Source: a bacterium
Lineage (GTDB): Bacteria > Bacillota_A > Clostridia > Lachnospirales > Lachnospiraceae
Length of the DNA stretch: 24,465 nucleotides
Assembly: GCA_004562915.1 (NCBI GenBank)
Contig: SFQZ01000042.1
Span: 1-24,465 of the forward strand
Reading direction: 5' to 3'
The notes beneath the pieces were generated by a model. It saw only the letters and a list, made by a program, of their open reading frames with translations. It had not been told where the DNA came from and did no database searches. The translations under genes were made by a program, and so were the position numbers. Positions within the stretch are counted from its first letter, which is position 1. Each line of letters begins with the position of its first letter. Shown here one piece after another: positions 1 through 9,316 of this stretch.

Positions 1-25
1 TTTAATCATCACCGAGTAGGATTCC

Positions 26-56
26 CAAAGTAAAACAGCCCCGAATTGACGGGGCT
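26..56 (-). terminator. Candidate terminator downstream of rpoC
   Basis: Read on the minus strand, a 6-bp GC-rich stem (AGCCCC / GGGGCT, positions 37-56, 8-nt loop) is followed by the U-rich tract GTTTTACTTT. It lies about 125 bp past the rpoC stop and is the only good hairpin there. The tract is interrupted and there is no T-run on the plus side, so it best fits the end of the rpoBC transcript. Strength is moderate. Confidence 0.5.
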
Positions 57-181
57 AATGTTTCACTTATTTTGGGACATTTTCAAAAATGCTTGACAGG
101 GAAAAACTTTATTTTTTCAGAGTTTTACCTTGACTTTTCGTATTTTTTACTATCAGTCATTCATATGACTATCGATACTCA

Positions 182-3100
182 TCATTCTTCTGTGAAAATG
201 ATATCTTCTTCCTTATCGGTATCTTCTTCCGATTCAAAAGAATCATCAGAACCTTCTTCATCGCTCACATCTTCAGACACATCCAGATCCTCATCCAGGT
301 CGATGTCCAGATCCAGATCATCCAGATCCATATCCAGGTCGTCATCTTTCTGCTCCAGCATTTCATCCGTAGATAGCTTAATATTACTGTAACGCTTCAT
401 ACCGGTACCTGCTGGAATCAGTTTTCCGATAATAACATTCTCTTTCAGACCAATCAGATGATCGACTTTTCCTTTGATAGCTGCCTCCGTAAGTACTTTG
501 GTAGTTTCCTGGAAAGATGCTGCTGACAAGAAGGAATCTGTAGCAAGAGATGCTTTTGTAATACCCAGAAGTACCTGTTTTCCTTCTGCTGGCTCTTTTC
601 CTTCTTCTTCCAATTTCTCGTTGACATCTTCATATTCAAGGACATCCACGAGAGTACCCGGCAGGAAATCTGTATCTCCGTTATTTTCAATACGGATCTT
701 TTTCAGCATCTGACGAACGATAACCTCGATATGCTTATCATTGATTTCTACACCCTGCAGACGATATACTCTTTGTACCTCGCGCAGCATATAGTCCTGA
801 ACGGCACGCACACCTTTGATTTTCAGGATATCATGTGGATTGACAGAACCTTCTGTCAGCTCATCACCAGCCTCCAGAACCTGTCCTTCCGTAACTTTGA
901 TTCGTGATCCGTATGGGATCAGATATGTCTTGAACTCACCTGTCTCATTATCCGTAACGACGATCTCACGTTTTTTCTTGGTATCCTTGATCGCAACTTC
1001 ACCTTTGATCTCAGTGATGATAGCAAGTCCCTTCGGCTTTCTGGCCTCAAAGATTTCCTCAACACGAGGAAGACCTTGAGTAATGTCACCACCGGCCACA
1101 CCACCGGTATGGAAAGTACGCATGGTAAGCTGTGTACCCGGTTCACCGATAGACTGCGCTGCTATAATACCAACCGATTCACCAACCTGTACAGCTTCAC
1201 CGGTTGCCATGTTGGCACCGTAACATTTTGCACAGATACCAATCTTACATCGACATGTCAGGATGGTACGAATCTTGATCTTCTTGAATTTTTCTCCGTT
1301 CTCATCCACACCGTCTTTCATGATACGTGCGGCACGTTTCGGTGTGATCATGTGATTTGCTTTCACGATCACATTACCTTCTGTATCCTTAATCGTCTCG
1401 CAGGAGAAGCGTCCTGTAATACGTTCCTGAAGACTTTCAATCTCCTCTTTTCCGTCGGAAAATTCTTTTACATACATACCGGCAATTTCATCCTTGCCTT
1501 CGCAACAGTCAACCTCACGAACGATCAGATCCTGAGAAACATCTACCAGACGTCTGGTCAGGTAACCGGAATCGGCAGTACGAAGAGCTGTATCGGAAAG
1601 ACCTTTACGTGCTCCATGTGCAGACATGAAGTACTCCAGTACGTCCAGACCTTCACGGAAGTTTGACTTGATCGGCAGCTCGATGGTATGACCTGTTGTA
1701 TCAGCCATCAAACCACGCATACCAGCCAGCTGTTTGATCTGTTTATCGGAACCACGGGCTCCGGAGTCAGCCATCATGAAGATGTTGTTATACTTATCCA
1801 GACCATTCAGCAACGCTTTTGTCAGAGCATCGTCTGTCTGCTTCCAGGTTTCAACAACCTCTTTGTAACGCTCTTCTTCGGTGATCAGACCTCGTTTGAA
1901 GTTACGTGTGATCTTATCTACGGTATCCTGAGCATTTTGAATCATCTCAGGCTTCTGCGGCGGCACGGTCATATCGGAAATAGATACGGTCATAGCCGCT
2001 CTTGTTGAATATTTGTAACCCATAGACTTGATATCATCCAGAACCTCTGCAGTCTTGGTAGCCCCATGGGTATTGATAACCTTTTCCAGAATCTGTTTCA
2101 GCTGTTTCTTTCCTACATGGAAATCAACTTCCGGAAGCAGCCAGTTTTCTCTCACGGAACGATCCACAAATCCCAGATCCTGCGGAAGAATCTCATTGAA
2201 CAAGAAACGTCCCAGTGTGGATTCCACTGTATCAGTAATCACTTCTCCATCTGCCATGGTCTTTGTGATACGTACATGGATTCTTGACTGAAGAGTGACA
2301 TATCCATTTTCATATGCCAGAATCGCTTCGTTCAGATTCTTAAAGTAAGAACCTTCTCCCTTGCTTCCCGGTCTTTCCTGAGTCAGATAATAAATACCAA
2401 GGACCATATCCTGTGAAGGAACCGCTACCGGACCACCATCGGATGGTTTCAGCAGGTTATTCGGAGAAAGAAGCAGGAAACGACACTCTGCCTGTGCTTC
2501 CACGGACAACGGAAGATGAACAGCCATCTGGTCACCATCGAAGTCCGCATTAAATGCGGTACACACCAGAGGATGCAGCTTAATTGCTTTACCTTCAACC
2601 AGAATCGGCTCAAATGCCTGGATACCCAGACGATGCAGTGTAGGTGCACGGTTCAGCATAACCGGATGCTCTTTGATAACCTCTTCCAATACATCCCAAA
2701 CTTCCGGCTGCAGCTTTTCCACCATTTTCTTTGCATTTTTAATATTGTGTGCTGTACCGTTTGCCACCAGTTCTTTCATAACAAATGGCTTAAACAGCTC
2801 GATTGCCATCTCTTTCGGAAGACCACACTGATAAATCTTCAGCTCAGGTCCAACGACAATAACAGAACGACCGGAGTAGTCAACACGTTTACCCAGAAGG
2901 TTCTGACGGAAACGTCCGGATTTACCTTTCAGCATATCGGACAGCGATTTCAGAGCACGGTTTCCCGGTCCTGTAACCGGACGTCCGCGGCGTCCGTTAT
3001 CAATCAGCGCATCTACAGCTTCCTGCAGCATACGTTTTTCATTTCTTACGATAATGTCCGGAGCCCCCAGTTCCAACAGTCTTTTCAGACGATTGTTACG

Positions 3101-3916
3101 GTTGATGATCCGGCGGTACAAATCATTCAGGTCGGAAGTAGCAAAACGTCCGCCGTCCAACTGTACCATAGGACGAAGATCCGGAGGAATTACCGGAATC
3201 ACATCCATGATCATCCATTCCGGACGGTTGCCGGACTCTCTGAATGCTTCCACAACTTCCAGACGTTTGATGATACGGGCACGTTTCTGTCCGGTAGCAT
3301 CTTTCAATCCTGCTTTCAGTTCCTCAGATTCTTTTTCCAGATCAATTGCCTGCAAAAGTTCCTTGATAGACTCTGCTCCCATCCCTACCCGGAAGTTACT
3401 GTTGGGGAACTTTTCTCTTGCTTCCTGATATTCTCTCTCAGTCAGAACCTGTTTAATCTGCAGAGAAGTATCTGCCGGATCAAGGACAATATAGTTTGCA
3501 AAGTACAGAACTTTCTCCAGAGTCCTCGGAGAAAGGTCGAGAATCAGTCCCATACGGGACGGAATTCCCTTAAAATACCAGATATGGGAAACAGGAGCTG
3601 CCAGCTCGATATGACCCATACGTTCCCTGCGGACTGTGGATTTTGTAACTTCAACTCCACAACGGTCGCAGACAACACCTTTATAACGTATTTTCTTATA
3701 TTTACCGCAATGACACTCCCAGTCCTTGCTTGGTCCGAAGATTCTCTCACAGTACAGACCGTCTTTCTCAGGCTTCAGTGTTCTGTAATTGATTGTTTCC
3801 GGTTTTTTTACCTCACCACGGGACCACTCGCGAATTTTTTCCGGAGATGCCAGACCAATCTTGATCGCATCAAACGTCAGCGGTTCATATACTTCTTTAC
3901 TGCTTGTTTCAGCCAT
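182..3916 (-). CDS. rpoC: DNA-directed RNA polymerase subunit beta'
   Basis: The largest subunit of RNA polymerase, which carries the catalytic magnesium. At 1244 residues it has the normal length for Clostridia. The N-terminal zinc site is visible at C68, C70, C83 and C86; the catalytic loop NADFDGDQ lies at about 456-463; a second zinc-binding cluster (CRCKIGICAKC) is near 885-897, followed by the trigger-loop segment around QSIGEPGTQLTMRTFHTGG. The ATG has an AAAGGAG site 7-8 nt upstream and lies 20 bp after the rpoB stop, so the two genes are co-transcribed. The last ~50 residues form an unusual low-complexity acidic tail of Asp-Leu/Asp-Ile repeats ending in Glu/Asp/Ser-rich sequence. The identification is certain; the function of the tail is unknown. 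Confidence 0.99.
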   Translation of the reverse strand: MAETSSKEVYEPLTFDAIKIGLASPEKIREWSRGEVKKPETINYRTLKPEKDGLYCERIFGPSKDWECHCGKYKKIRYKGVVCDRCGVEVTKSTVRRERMGHIELAAPVSHIWYFKGIPSRMGLILDLSPRTLEKVLYFANYIVLDPADTSLQIKQVLTEREYQEAREKFPNSNFRVGMGAESIKELLQAIDLEKESEELKAGLKDATGQKRARIIKRLEVVEAFRESGNRPEWMIMDVIPVIPPDLRPMVQLDGGRFATSDLNDLYRRIINRNNRLKRLLELGAPDIIVRNEKRMLQEAVDALIDNGRRGRPVTGPGNRALKSLSDMLKGKSGRFRQNLLGKRVDYSGRSVIVVGPELKIYQCGLPKEMAIELFKPFVMKELVANGTAHNIKNAKKMVEKLQPEVWDVLEEVIKEHPVMLNRAPTLHRLGIQAFEPILVEGKAIKLHPLVCTAFNADFDGDQMAVHLPLSVEAQAECRFLLLSPNNLLKPSDGGPVAVPSQDMVLGIYYLTQERPGSKGEGSYFKNLNEAILAYENGYVTLQSRIHVRITKTMADGEVITDTVESTLGRFLFNEILPQDLGFVDRSVRENWLLPEVDFHVGKKQLKQILEKVINTHGATKTAEVLDDIKSMGYKYSTRAAMTVSISDMTVPPQKPEMIQNAQDTVDKITRNFKRGLITEEERYKEVVETWKQTDDALTKALLNGLDKYNNIFMMADSGARGSDKQIKQLAGMRGLMADTTGHTIELPIKSNFREGLDVLEYFMSAHGARKGLSDTALRTADSGYLTRRLVDVSQDLIVREVDCCEGKDEIAGMYVKEFSDGKEEIESLQERITGRFSCETIKDTEGNVIVKANHMITPKRAARIMKDGVDENGEKFKKIKIRTILTCRCKIGICAKCYGANMATGEAVQVGESVGIIAAQSIGEPGTQLTMRTFHTGGVAGGDITQGLPRVEEIFEARKPKGLAIITEIKGEVAIKDTKKKREIVVTDNETGEFKTYLIPYGSRIKVTEGQVLEAGDELTEGSVNPHDILKIKGVRAVQDYMLREVQRVYRLQGVEINDKHIEVIVRQMLKKIRIENNGDTDFLPGTLVDVLEYEDVNEKLEEEGKEPAEGKQVLLGITKASLATDSFLSAASFQETTKVLTEAAIKGKVDHLIGLKENVIIGKLIPAGTGMKRYSNIKLSTDEMLEQKDDDLDMDLDDLDLDIDLDEDLDVSEDVSDEEGSDDSFESEEDTDKEEDIIFTEE
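280..352 (-). repeat. Low-complexity repeat encoding the RpoC acidic tail
   Basis: The plus-strand sequence repeats CCAGRTC / ATCCAGATCC-type blocks. On the coding strand these give an imperfect DLD / DMD / DID periodicity near the C-terminus of RpoC. The repeated DNA could expand or contract in multiples of three without breaking the frame. Confidence 0.7.
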
Positions 3917-3936
3917 TTGGTTTCTCCTTTCTCAGA

Positions 3937-6900
3937 TTACTCATCCATCAGATCATCATCGTCGTCCATGGTGTCTGTGTCTTCTTCTTCCACATCCACC
4001 AGTTCCTCACCATCGAATTCCTGTTTTGTGAAACCATAACTTCCATAAGATTCTTTGTCATCATCGCGATAACTTCTGTCACCTTCAATGATAGAACGAA
4101 GATCTGTATCACCGTAGTCAATGTTTTCCTCAATTTTTACTTCGGTGTTATCATCTTTCAGTACACGGACATCCAGACCCAGAGACTGCAGCTCCTTCAG
4201 CAATACACGGAAGGATTCCGGAATACCCGGTTCAGGAATATTATCTCCCTTGATGATAGCCTCATATGTCTTCACACGTCCAACCACATCATCTGACTTA
4301 ACAGTCAGGATCTCCTGCAGAGTATAAGATGCACCATAAGCTTCCAGTGCCCAAACCTCCATCTCACCAAAACGCTGTCCACCGAACTGAGCTTTACCAC
4401 CCAGAGGCTGCTGTGTTACCAGTGCGTATGGACCGGTAGAACGTGCATGGATCTTATCATCAACCAGATGATGCAGTTTCAGATAATGCATGTGACCAAT
4501 AGTTACCGGACTGTCAAAATATTCACCGGTACGACCGTCACGCAGTCTTACTTTACCATCACGGGAAATCGGAACTCCTTTCCAGAGTTCTCTGTGGTCT
4601 CTGTTTTCATACAGATAGTCATATACTTCCGGAAGTAATTCTTCTTTATGCTTATCAGAGAATTCCTCCCAGCTTACGTTTACATAATCATTTGCCAGTT
4701 CCAGCGTATCCTGAATGTCAACCTCGTTGGCACCATCAAATACCGGTGTGGCAATATTGAATCCCAGCGCTTTCGCAGCCAGACTCAGATGAATCTCCAG
4801 TACCTGTCCGATATTCATACGGGAAGGCACACCCAGAGGATTCAGCACGATATCCAGAGGTCGTCCGTTTGGTAAAAACGGCATATCTTCTACAGGAAGA
4901 ACTCTGGAAACAACACCCTTGTTACCATGACGTCCGGCCATCTTATCACCAACAGAGATTTTTCTCTTCTGTGCAATATAGATACGAACTGCCTGGTTCA
5001 CGCCCGGTGAAAGTTCATCGCCATTTTCTCTTGTGAATACTTTGGCATCGACAACAATACCATATTCACCATGAGGTACTTTCAATGATGTATCACGTAC
5101 CTCTCTTGCTTTCTCACCAAAGATTGCTCTCAGAAGACGTTCCTCTGCAGTCAGCTCTGTCTCGCCTTTCGGAGTAACTTTACCGACCAGAATATCTCCC
5201 GCACGAACTTCTGCACCGATACGGATAATACCACGCTCATCCAGATCTTTCAGTGCGTCATCACCAACACCCGGAACATCCTTTGTGATCTCTTCCGGTC
5301 CCAGTTTCGTATCTCTGGCTTCTGCTTCATATTCTTCAATGTGGATAGATGTATATACATCCTCCTGTACAAGTCTTTCGCTCAACAGTACCGCATCCTC
5401 GTAATTATAACCTTCCCAGGTCATAAATCCGATCAGCGGGTTCTTACCAAGAGCCAGCTCACCATTGTAAGTGGACGGACCATCTGCAATCACCTGTCCT
5501 GCCTCTACATGTTCACCTTTTACTACGATCGGTTTCTGATTGTAGCAGTTGCTCTGGTTACTTCTCAGGAACTTGGTCAGACGATATACATCTGTAGTTC
5601 CATCATCATTTTTCATAGTAATCTCTTTGGACGCGGATTTTGTAATTGTACCTGACTTTTTCGCAACTACGCAGACACCGGAGTCAACCGCTGCTTTTGC
5701 TTCCATACCGGTTCCTACTACAGGAGCTTCTGTGATCATAAGCGGAACGGCCTGACGCTGCATGTTGGAACCCATCAGCGCACGGTTCGCATCATCATTC
5801 TGCAGGAACGGGATCAATGCAGTAGCTACGGAGAACACCATCTTCGGAGATACGTCCATGTAATCAAATACACGTCTCTCATATTCCTGAGTCTCTTCTC
5901 TGTAACGACCGGATACATTCTTATGAATAAAATATCCATTTTCATCCAATGGCTCATTCGCCTGTGCTACGTGATAATTATCCTCTTCATCTGCTGTCAT
6001 ATAGACGACTTCATCAGTAACCCGCGGATTCTTCGGATCTGTTTTATCAATCTTACGATATGGTGCTTCCACGAATCCATATTCATTGATTCTTGCATAA
6101 GATGCAAGAGAGTTGATCAGACCGATGTTAGGACCTTCAGGCGTCTCAATCGGGCACATTCTTCCATAATGAGAATAGTGTACATCTCGAACCTCAAATC
6201 CTGCACGATCACGGGACAAACCACCAGGACCCAATGCAGACAAACGTCTCTTGTGAGTCAGCTCACCCAGAGGATTGTTCTGATCCATGAACTGAGACAG
6301 CTGAGAAGAACCGAAGAACTCTTTTACAGCTGCTGTTACAGGTTTGATATTGATCAAAGACTGTGGAGAAATACCCTCCGCATCCTGAGTCGTCATTCTT
6401 TCACGTACGACCCTTTCCAGTCTGGACATACCAATACGGTACTGATTCTGAAGAAGTTCACCCACCGCGCGAATACGACGGTTACCCAGGTGGTCAATAT
6501 CGTCATCATTTCCCAGACCATATTCCAGATGCATGTTATAGTTAATGGAAGCAAAAATATCTTCCTTTGTAATATGCTTCGGAACCAGCTCATGAACATG
6601 GCGGTGAATCGCATCTTTCAACTCTTCCTCATCATCATATTCCTGCATCAGCTGTTCCAGCTCCGGATAGTAGACAAGTTCTGTAATACCAAGGTCTTTC
6701 GGATTGCAGTCCACGAAATTCGTAAGATCAACCATCATGTTAGAAAGGACTTTAATATTTCTTTCCTCTGTCTGAATCCACACAAACGGAACTGCCGCAT
6801 TCTGAATAGAATCTGCCAGTTCTTTTGTCACTTCTGTTCCTGCTTCTGCCAGAATCTCGCCGGTTGTAGTATCCACTACATCCTCTGCCAGGATCTGCCC

Positions 6901-7770
6901 CGCAATACGATTTCTCAGAAGCAGTTTTTTATTAAATTTGTAACGACCTACTTTAGCCAGATCATAACGCTTCGGATCAAAGAACATACTGTTCACCAGA
7001 TTCCGTGCGCTTTCCACAGCCAAAGGCTCACCCGGACGGATCTTCTTGTATAATTCAAGCAGACCTTCCTCATAACAGGTTGCAGTGTCCTTTGTAAAGC
7101 TTGCTTCGATCTTCGGTTCATCACCAAATAATTCTATAATTTCTGCGTTGGTACCTACTCCCAGCGCACGGATCAGAACAGTAATCGGAACTTTTCTTGT
7201 TCTGTCCACACGTACACTGAACACATCGTTGGAATCTGTCTCATATTCCAGCCATGCGCCACGGCTCGGAATCACCGTACAGGAAAATAATCTCTTACCA
7301 ACTTTATCATGGGCGATCGCATAATAAATACCGGGGGAACGTACTAACTGGCTGACAATAACTCGTTCAGCACCATTAATTACAAAGGTACCTGTTGCTG
7401 TCATCAACGGCAAATCTCCCATGAAAATTTCATGCTCTTTAATTTCGTCGTTTTCCTTATTGTACAATCTCACCTTTACTTTTAAAGGTGCCGCATATGT
7501 TGCGTCCCTTTCTCTGCATTCGTCGATGGAGTATTTCACATCATCTTCACACAAAGTAAAGTCCACAAATTCAAGGCTCAACTTCCCACTATAATCTGTA
7601 ATGGGAGAGATATCGTCAAAAACTTCCCTTAAACCGTCTTCAAGAAACCAGTTGTAGGAATCTTTTTGAACTTCAATCAAGTTGGGCATTTCCAAAACTT
7701 CTTTTTGTCTCTGGTAGCTCATCCGCATACTTTTACCGTTTGTAATAGGACGTATTCTGTTTTTTTCCAT
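3937..7770 (-). CDS. rpoB: DNA-directed RNA polymerase subunit beta
   Basis: Second large catalytic subunit of RNA polymerase. I place the start at the ATG giving MEKNRIRPIT (1277 residues) because it has a strong AAGGGGTG site at 9-nt spacing. An in-frame ATG 42 bp upstream (7812, MSGNKL) has only a poorly placed AAGG and is probably not used. The rifampicin-pocket segment begins near residue 487 (GSSQLSQFMDQ) and continues through THKRRLSALGPGGL, with the residues equivalent to E. coli D516, H526 and S531 in the sensitive state. The product ends in an Asp/Glu-rich tail, as RpoC does. It heads the rpoB-rpoC transcript with its own promoter, separated from rplL by a terminator. Confidence 0.99.
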   Translation of the reverse strand: MEKNRIRPITNGKSMRMSYQRQKEVLEMPNLIEVQKDSYNWFLEDGLREVFDDISPITDYSGKLSLEFVDFTLCEDDVKYSIDECRERDATYAAPLKVKVRLYNKENDEIKEHEIFMGDLPLMTATGTFVINGAERVIVSQLVRSPGIYYAIAHDKVGKRLFSCTVIPSRGAWLEYETDSNDVFSVRVDRTRKVPITVLIRALGVGTNAEIIELFGDEPKIEASFTKDTATCYEEGLLELYKKIRPGEPLAVESARNLVNSMFFDPKRYDLAKVGRYKFNKKLLLRNRIAGQILAEDVVDTTTGEILAEAGTEVTKELADSIQNAAVPFVWIQTEERNIKVLSNMMVDLTNFVDCNPKDLGITELVYYPELEQLMQEYDDEEELKDAIHRHVHELVPKHITKEDIFASINYNMHLEYGLGNDDDIDHLGNRRIRAVGELLQNQYRIGMSRLERVVRERMTTQDAEGISPQSLINIKPVTAAVKEFFGSSQLSQFMDQNNPLGELTHKRRLSALGPGGLSRDRAGFEVRDVHYSHYGRMCPIETPEGPNIGLINSLASYARINEYGFVEAPYRKIDKTDPKNPRVTDEVVYMTADEEDNYHVAQANEPLDENGYFIHKNVSGRYREETQEYERRVFDYMDVSPKMVFSVATALIPFLQNDDANRALMGSNMQRQAVPLMITEAPVVGTGMEAKAAVDSGVCVVAKKSGTITKSASKEITMKNDDGTTDVYRLTKFLRSNQSNCYNQKPIVVKGEHVEAGQVIADGPSTYNGELALGKNPLIGFMTWEGYNYEDAVLLSERLVQEDVYTSIHIEEYEAEARDTKLGPEEITKDVPGVGDDALKDLDERGIIRIGAEVRAGDILVGKVTPKGETELTAEERLLRAIFGEKAREVRDTSLKVPHGEYGIVVDAKVFTRENGDELSPGVNQAVRIYIAQKRKISVGDKMAGRHGNKGVVSRVLPVEDMPFLPNGRPLDIVLNPLGVPSRMNIGQVLEIHLSLAAKALGFNIATPVFDGANEVDIQDTLELANDYVNVSWEEFSDKHKEELLPEVYDYLYENRDHRELWKGVPISRDGKVRLRDGRTGEYFDSPVTIGHMHYLKLHHLVDDKIHARSTGPYALVTQQPLGGKAQFGGQRFGEMEVWALEAYGASYTLQEILTVKSDDVVGRVKTYEAIIKGDNIPEPGIPESFRVLLKELQSLGLDVRVLKDDNTEVKIEENIDYGDTDLRSIIEGDRSYRDDDKESYGSYGFTKQEFDGEELVDVEEEDTDTMDDDDDLMDE

Positions 7771-7779
7771 AGACCGTTT

Positions 7780-7787
7780 CACCCCTT
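7780..7787 (-). promoter_or_regulatory. Ribosome binding site that decides the rpoB start
   Basis: Minus-strand AAGGGGTG lies 9 nt before the ATG at 7770. It favours the 1277-residue RpoB over the 14-residue longer version starting at 7812. Confidence 0.8.
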
Positions 7788-7873
7788 GTGTATTTAATTT
7801 ATTACCGCTCATGCCTTATTCTTCATTTTTTGATAGACTGCTAGGCATATCTTGCCATAATAGTGCATTTTTT

Positions 7874-7902
7874 ACAATATCACAAAAACTCAATAGTGTC
7901 AA
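7874..7902 (-). promoter_or_regulatory. Predicted sigma-A promoter of rpoBC
   Basis: On the minus strand TTGACA (7897-7902) is followed by exactly 17 nt and TATTGT (7874-7879), with a TGn extended -10 element. The predicted transcript starts near 7866, leaving a ~95-nt leader before rpoB. The -35 box is built from the end of the 31-nt palindrome at 7898-7928. Confidence 0.75.
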
Positions 7903-7928
7903 CAACTTTTTTCAAAAAAGTTGTTGAC
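7898..7928. repeat. Perfect 31-nt palindrome overlapping the rpoB -35
   Basis: Two 15-nt arms, GTCAACAACTTTTTT and its exact reverse complement, flank a single C. It lies between the rplL terminator and the rpoB promoter and ends in TTGACA-like sequence on both strands. It could be an operator, a cruciform-prone site, or a back-up terminator element. As RNA it would fold into a long A-U hairpin. Confidence 0.85.
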
Positions 7929-7974
7929 AAAAAGAAAAGACTGCAAAGAAAATGCATCCATTTTCTCACAGTCT
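7929..7974 (-). terminator. Intrinsic terminator of rplJ-rplL
   Basis: Minus strand: an outer AGACTG/CAGTCT stem, a small internal loop, then an inner AGAAAATG/CATTTTCT stem, followed by TTTTCTTTTT. It starts ~50 nt after the rplL stop and separates the L10-L7/L12 transcript from rpoBC. Confidence 0.85.
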
Positions 7975-8022
7975 CCTCTCTATAAAAGCTTATGAAAGTT
8001 CTCCGTTGCAAAGCCCTGCTGA

Positions 8023-8394
8023 TTATTTCAGTGTAACTTTTGCTCCTTCAGCTTCCAGTTTTGTCTTCAGTTCTTCAGCTTCTGCTTTAGATGCTGCTTC
8101 TTTAACTACCTTCGGAGCGCCATCTACAACAGCTTTAGCTTCTTTCAGTCCAAGACCTGTTGCTTCACGAACAACTTTGATAACTTTAACTTTGTTTGGA
8201 CCAACTTCTGTCAGCTCAACATCAAATTCATCTTTCTCTTCTTCTGCTTCTGCAGGGCCAGCTGCTGCTACAACAACACCTGCTGCTGCGGATACACCAA
8301 ATTCTTCTTCACATGCTTTTACTAATTCGTTCAGTTCCAGAACGGACAGTTCTTTGATAGCTTCAATAAATTCAGCTGTAGTTAATTTTGCCAT
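8023..8394 (-). CDS. rplL: 50S ribosomal protein L7/L12
   Basis: Stalk protein of the large ribosomal subunit that recruits translational GTPases. The 123 residues match the usual length. Visible are the N-terminal dimerisation domain (MAKLTTAEFIEAIKELSVLELNELV), an Ala/Gly/Glu hinge at about 36-55, and the C-terminal domain with GLGLKEAKAVVDGAPK. The ATG has GGAGG 9 nt upstream. It is the second gene after rplJ, but the two are separated by an unusually long repeat-filled gap of about 270 bp. A strong terminator follows. Confidence 0.99.
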   Translation of the reverse strand: MAKLTTAEFIEAIKELSVLELNELVKACEEEFGVSAAAGVVVAAAGPAEAEEEKDEFDVELTEVGPNKVKVIKVVREATGLGLKEAKAVVDGAPKVVKEAASKAEAEELKTKLEAEGAKVTLK

Positions 8395-8440
8395 TACTAT
8401 TTACCTCCAATTATAATTTTGTATTCGATATTATTTTTGT

Positions 8441-8649
8441 CTGCGGCTGTGCCGCTGCTTTCTAAATTCAGGCTGCGCTTAGCAGCTTGAATCAGATGTT
8501 CGACTTCGTTGCACTCAGTCGAACGGCTAAAATTCTAACCTCAAGCTTCGTTTTCAACTCGCTTTCGCTAGTTTTAGATTGGATGTTCAACCTCTCTTCG
8601 TTCGGTCGAACGGCTAATTTTCTAAATTCAGGCTGCGCTTGGCAGCTTG
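8441..8649. repeat. Intergenic array of hairpins and direct repeats between rplJ and rplL
   Basis: A 31-nt direct repeat (8459-8489 and 8619-8649, one mismatch) brackets the region; each copy holds a GCTGC/GCAGC dyad. Between them is a second pair (from 8495 and 8582) sharing GATGTTC and CGAACGGCTAA, each folding through GTTCGACT/AGTCGAAC or GTTCAACC/GGTCGAAC. There is also a GCGGC-TGT-GCCGC hairpin at the left end. There is no long reading frame with a ribosome site. It resembles clusters of short interspersed palindromic repeats and is transcribed as part of the rplJ-rplL message. Confidence 0.8.
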
Positions 8650-8664
8650 CCTTCATTAAGAAAA

Positions 8665-9153
8665 TTATGCCTCTTTTGCTTCTGCGATCTGTTTGATAAC
8701 ACGAGCGAAGTTTGCAATCGGGGACTGCATACTTCCAAGCAATCTTCCGAGAAGAATTTCTCTTGAAGGTACTTCTGCCAGAGCTTTGATTCCGTTCTGG
8801 TCATAATAACCGCCTTCAACAACACCTGCAACAAGTTCCAGCTTTGGAGCTGTCTTTGCAAATTTTGCGATAATTCTTGCCGGAGCAGTTGCATCGTCTT
8901 TAGAGATTGCCAGTGCATTTGTTCCATCCAGATGTTTGCACAGATCTTCACATGGTGTTCCCTGGAATGCAAAGTTCATCATGGTGTTTTTGTATACTTT
9001 ATATACAACACCTGCTTCCCTTAACTCTTTACGAAGCTGAGTATCCTGAGCAACTGTCAGTCCGCTGTAGTTTACCAATACAACGCTCTGCGCATCAGCA
9101 ATATGCTCTGAGATTTCTGCTACGACAGGCTTTTTCTGTTCAATCTTTGCCAT
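8665..9153 (-). CDS. rplJ: 50S ribosomal protein L10
   Basis: Base of the L7/L12 stalk; binds 23S rRNA and carries L7/L12 dimers on its C-terminal helix. The 162 residues are typical of Firmicutes, with the conserved QSVVLVNYSGLTVAQDTQLR and VYKNTMMNFAF segments. The ATG follows AGGAGGTG at good spacing. It has its own promoter and an L10 leader upstream and leads into rplL after the repeat-filled gap. Confidence 0.99.
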   Translation of the reverse strand: MAKIEQKKPVVAEISEHIADAQSVVLVNYSGLTVAQDTQLRKELREAGVVYKVYKNTMMNFAFQGTPCEDLCKHLDGTNALAISKDDATAPARIIAKFAKTAPKLELVAGVVEGGYYDQNGIKALAEVPSREILLGRLLGSMQSPIANFARVIKQIAEAKEA

Positions 9154-9196
9154 AATTGGTGCACCTCCTTATAGATTTTGTGTACCGCCAAATATG

Positions 9197-9225
9197 AAAA
9201 AACCTCTTTGCGCAAGACAAAGAGG
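9197..9225 (-). terminator. Attenuator terminator in the L10 leader
   Basis: Minus strand CCTCTTTG / CAAAGAGG stem with a 7-nt loop, followed by six T. It lies ~45 nt upstream of rplJ, inside the leader, so it acts as the attenuation site. Confidence 0.9.
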
Positions 9226-9310
9226 ACATCAATTCTTTATTAAGAATGTATTTCCTCGGCAGGCGTACTTGCCTTATGCCTTATGGCACCTGCTGTCTTC
9301 GGCGTGATAC
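9197..9310 (-). promoter_or_regulatory. L10 ribosomal protein leader (autoregulatory mRNA structure)
   Basis: The minus-strand leader contains the L10-binding signature: ...CCGAAGACAGCAGGTGCC... followed by CTTAAT-like sequence and CCTGCCGAGG, then a terminator hairpin (9203-9225) and the rplJ ribosome site. In Firmicutes this leader binds the L10(L12)4 complex and represses rplJ-rplL by attenuation. I recognise it from motif recall, not from a covariance search. Confidence 0.9.
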
Positions 9311-9316
9311 TGGTGT

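Noticed and set aside
2516..4039. Long plus-strand reading frame opposite rpoC
   Set aside because: It is the antisense shadow of rpoC, with Cys/His/Phe-rich unnatural composition, no ribosome site and no family match. The same holds for 1076-1666 and 5923-7053.
7771..7812. N-terminal extension of RpoB (MSGNKL...)
   Set aside because: Ribosome-site spacing is poor for the upstream ATG and strong for the ATG at 7770.
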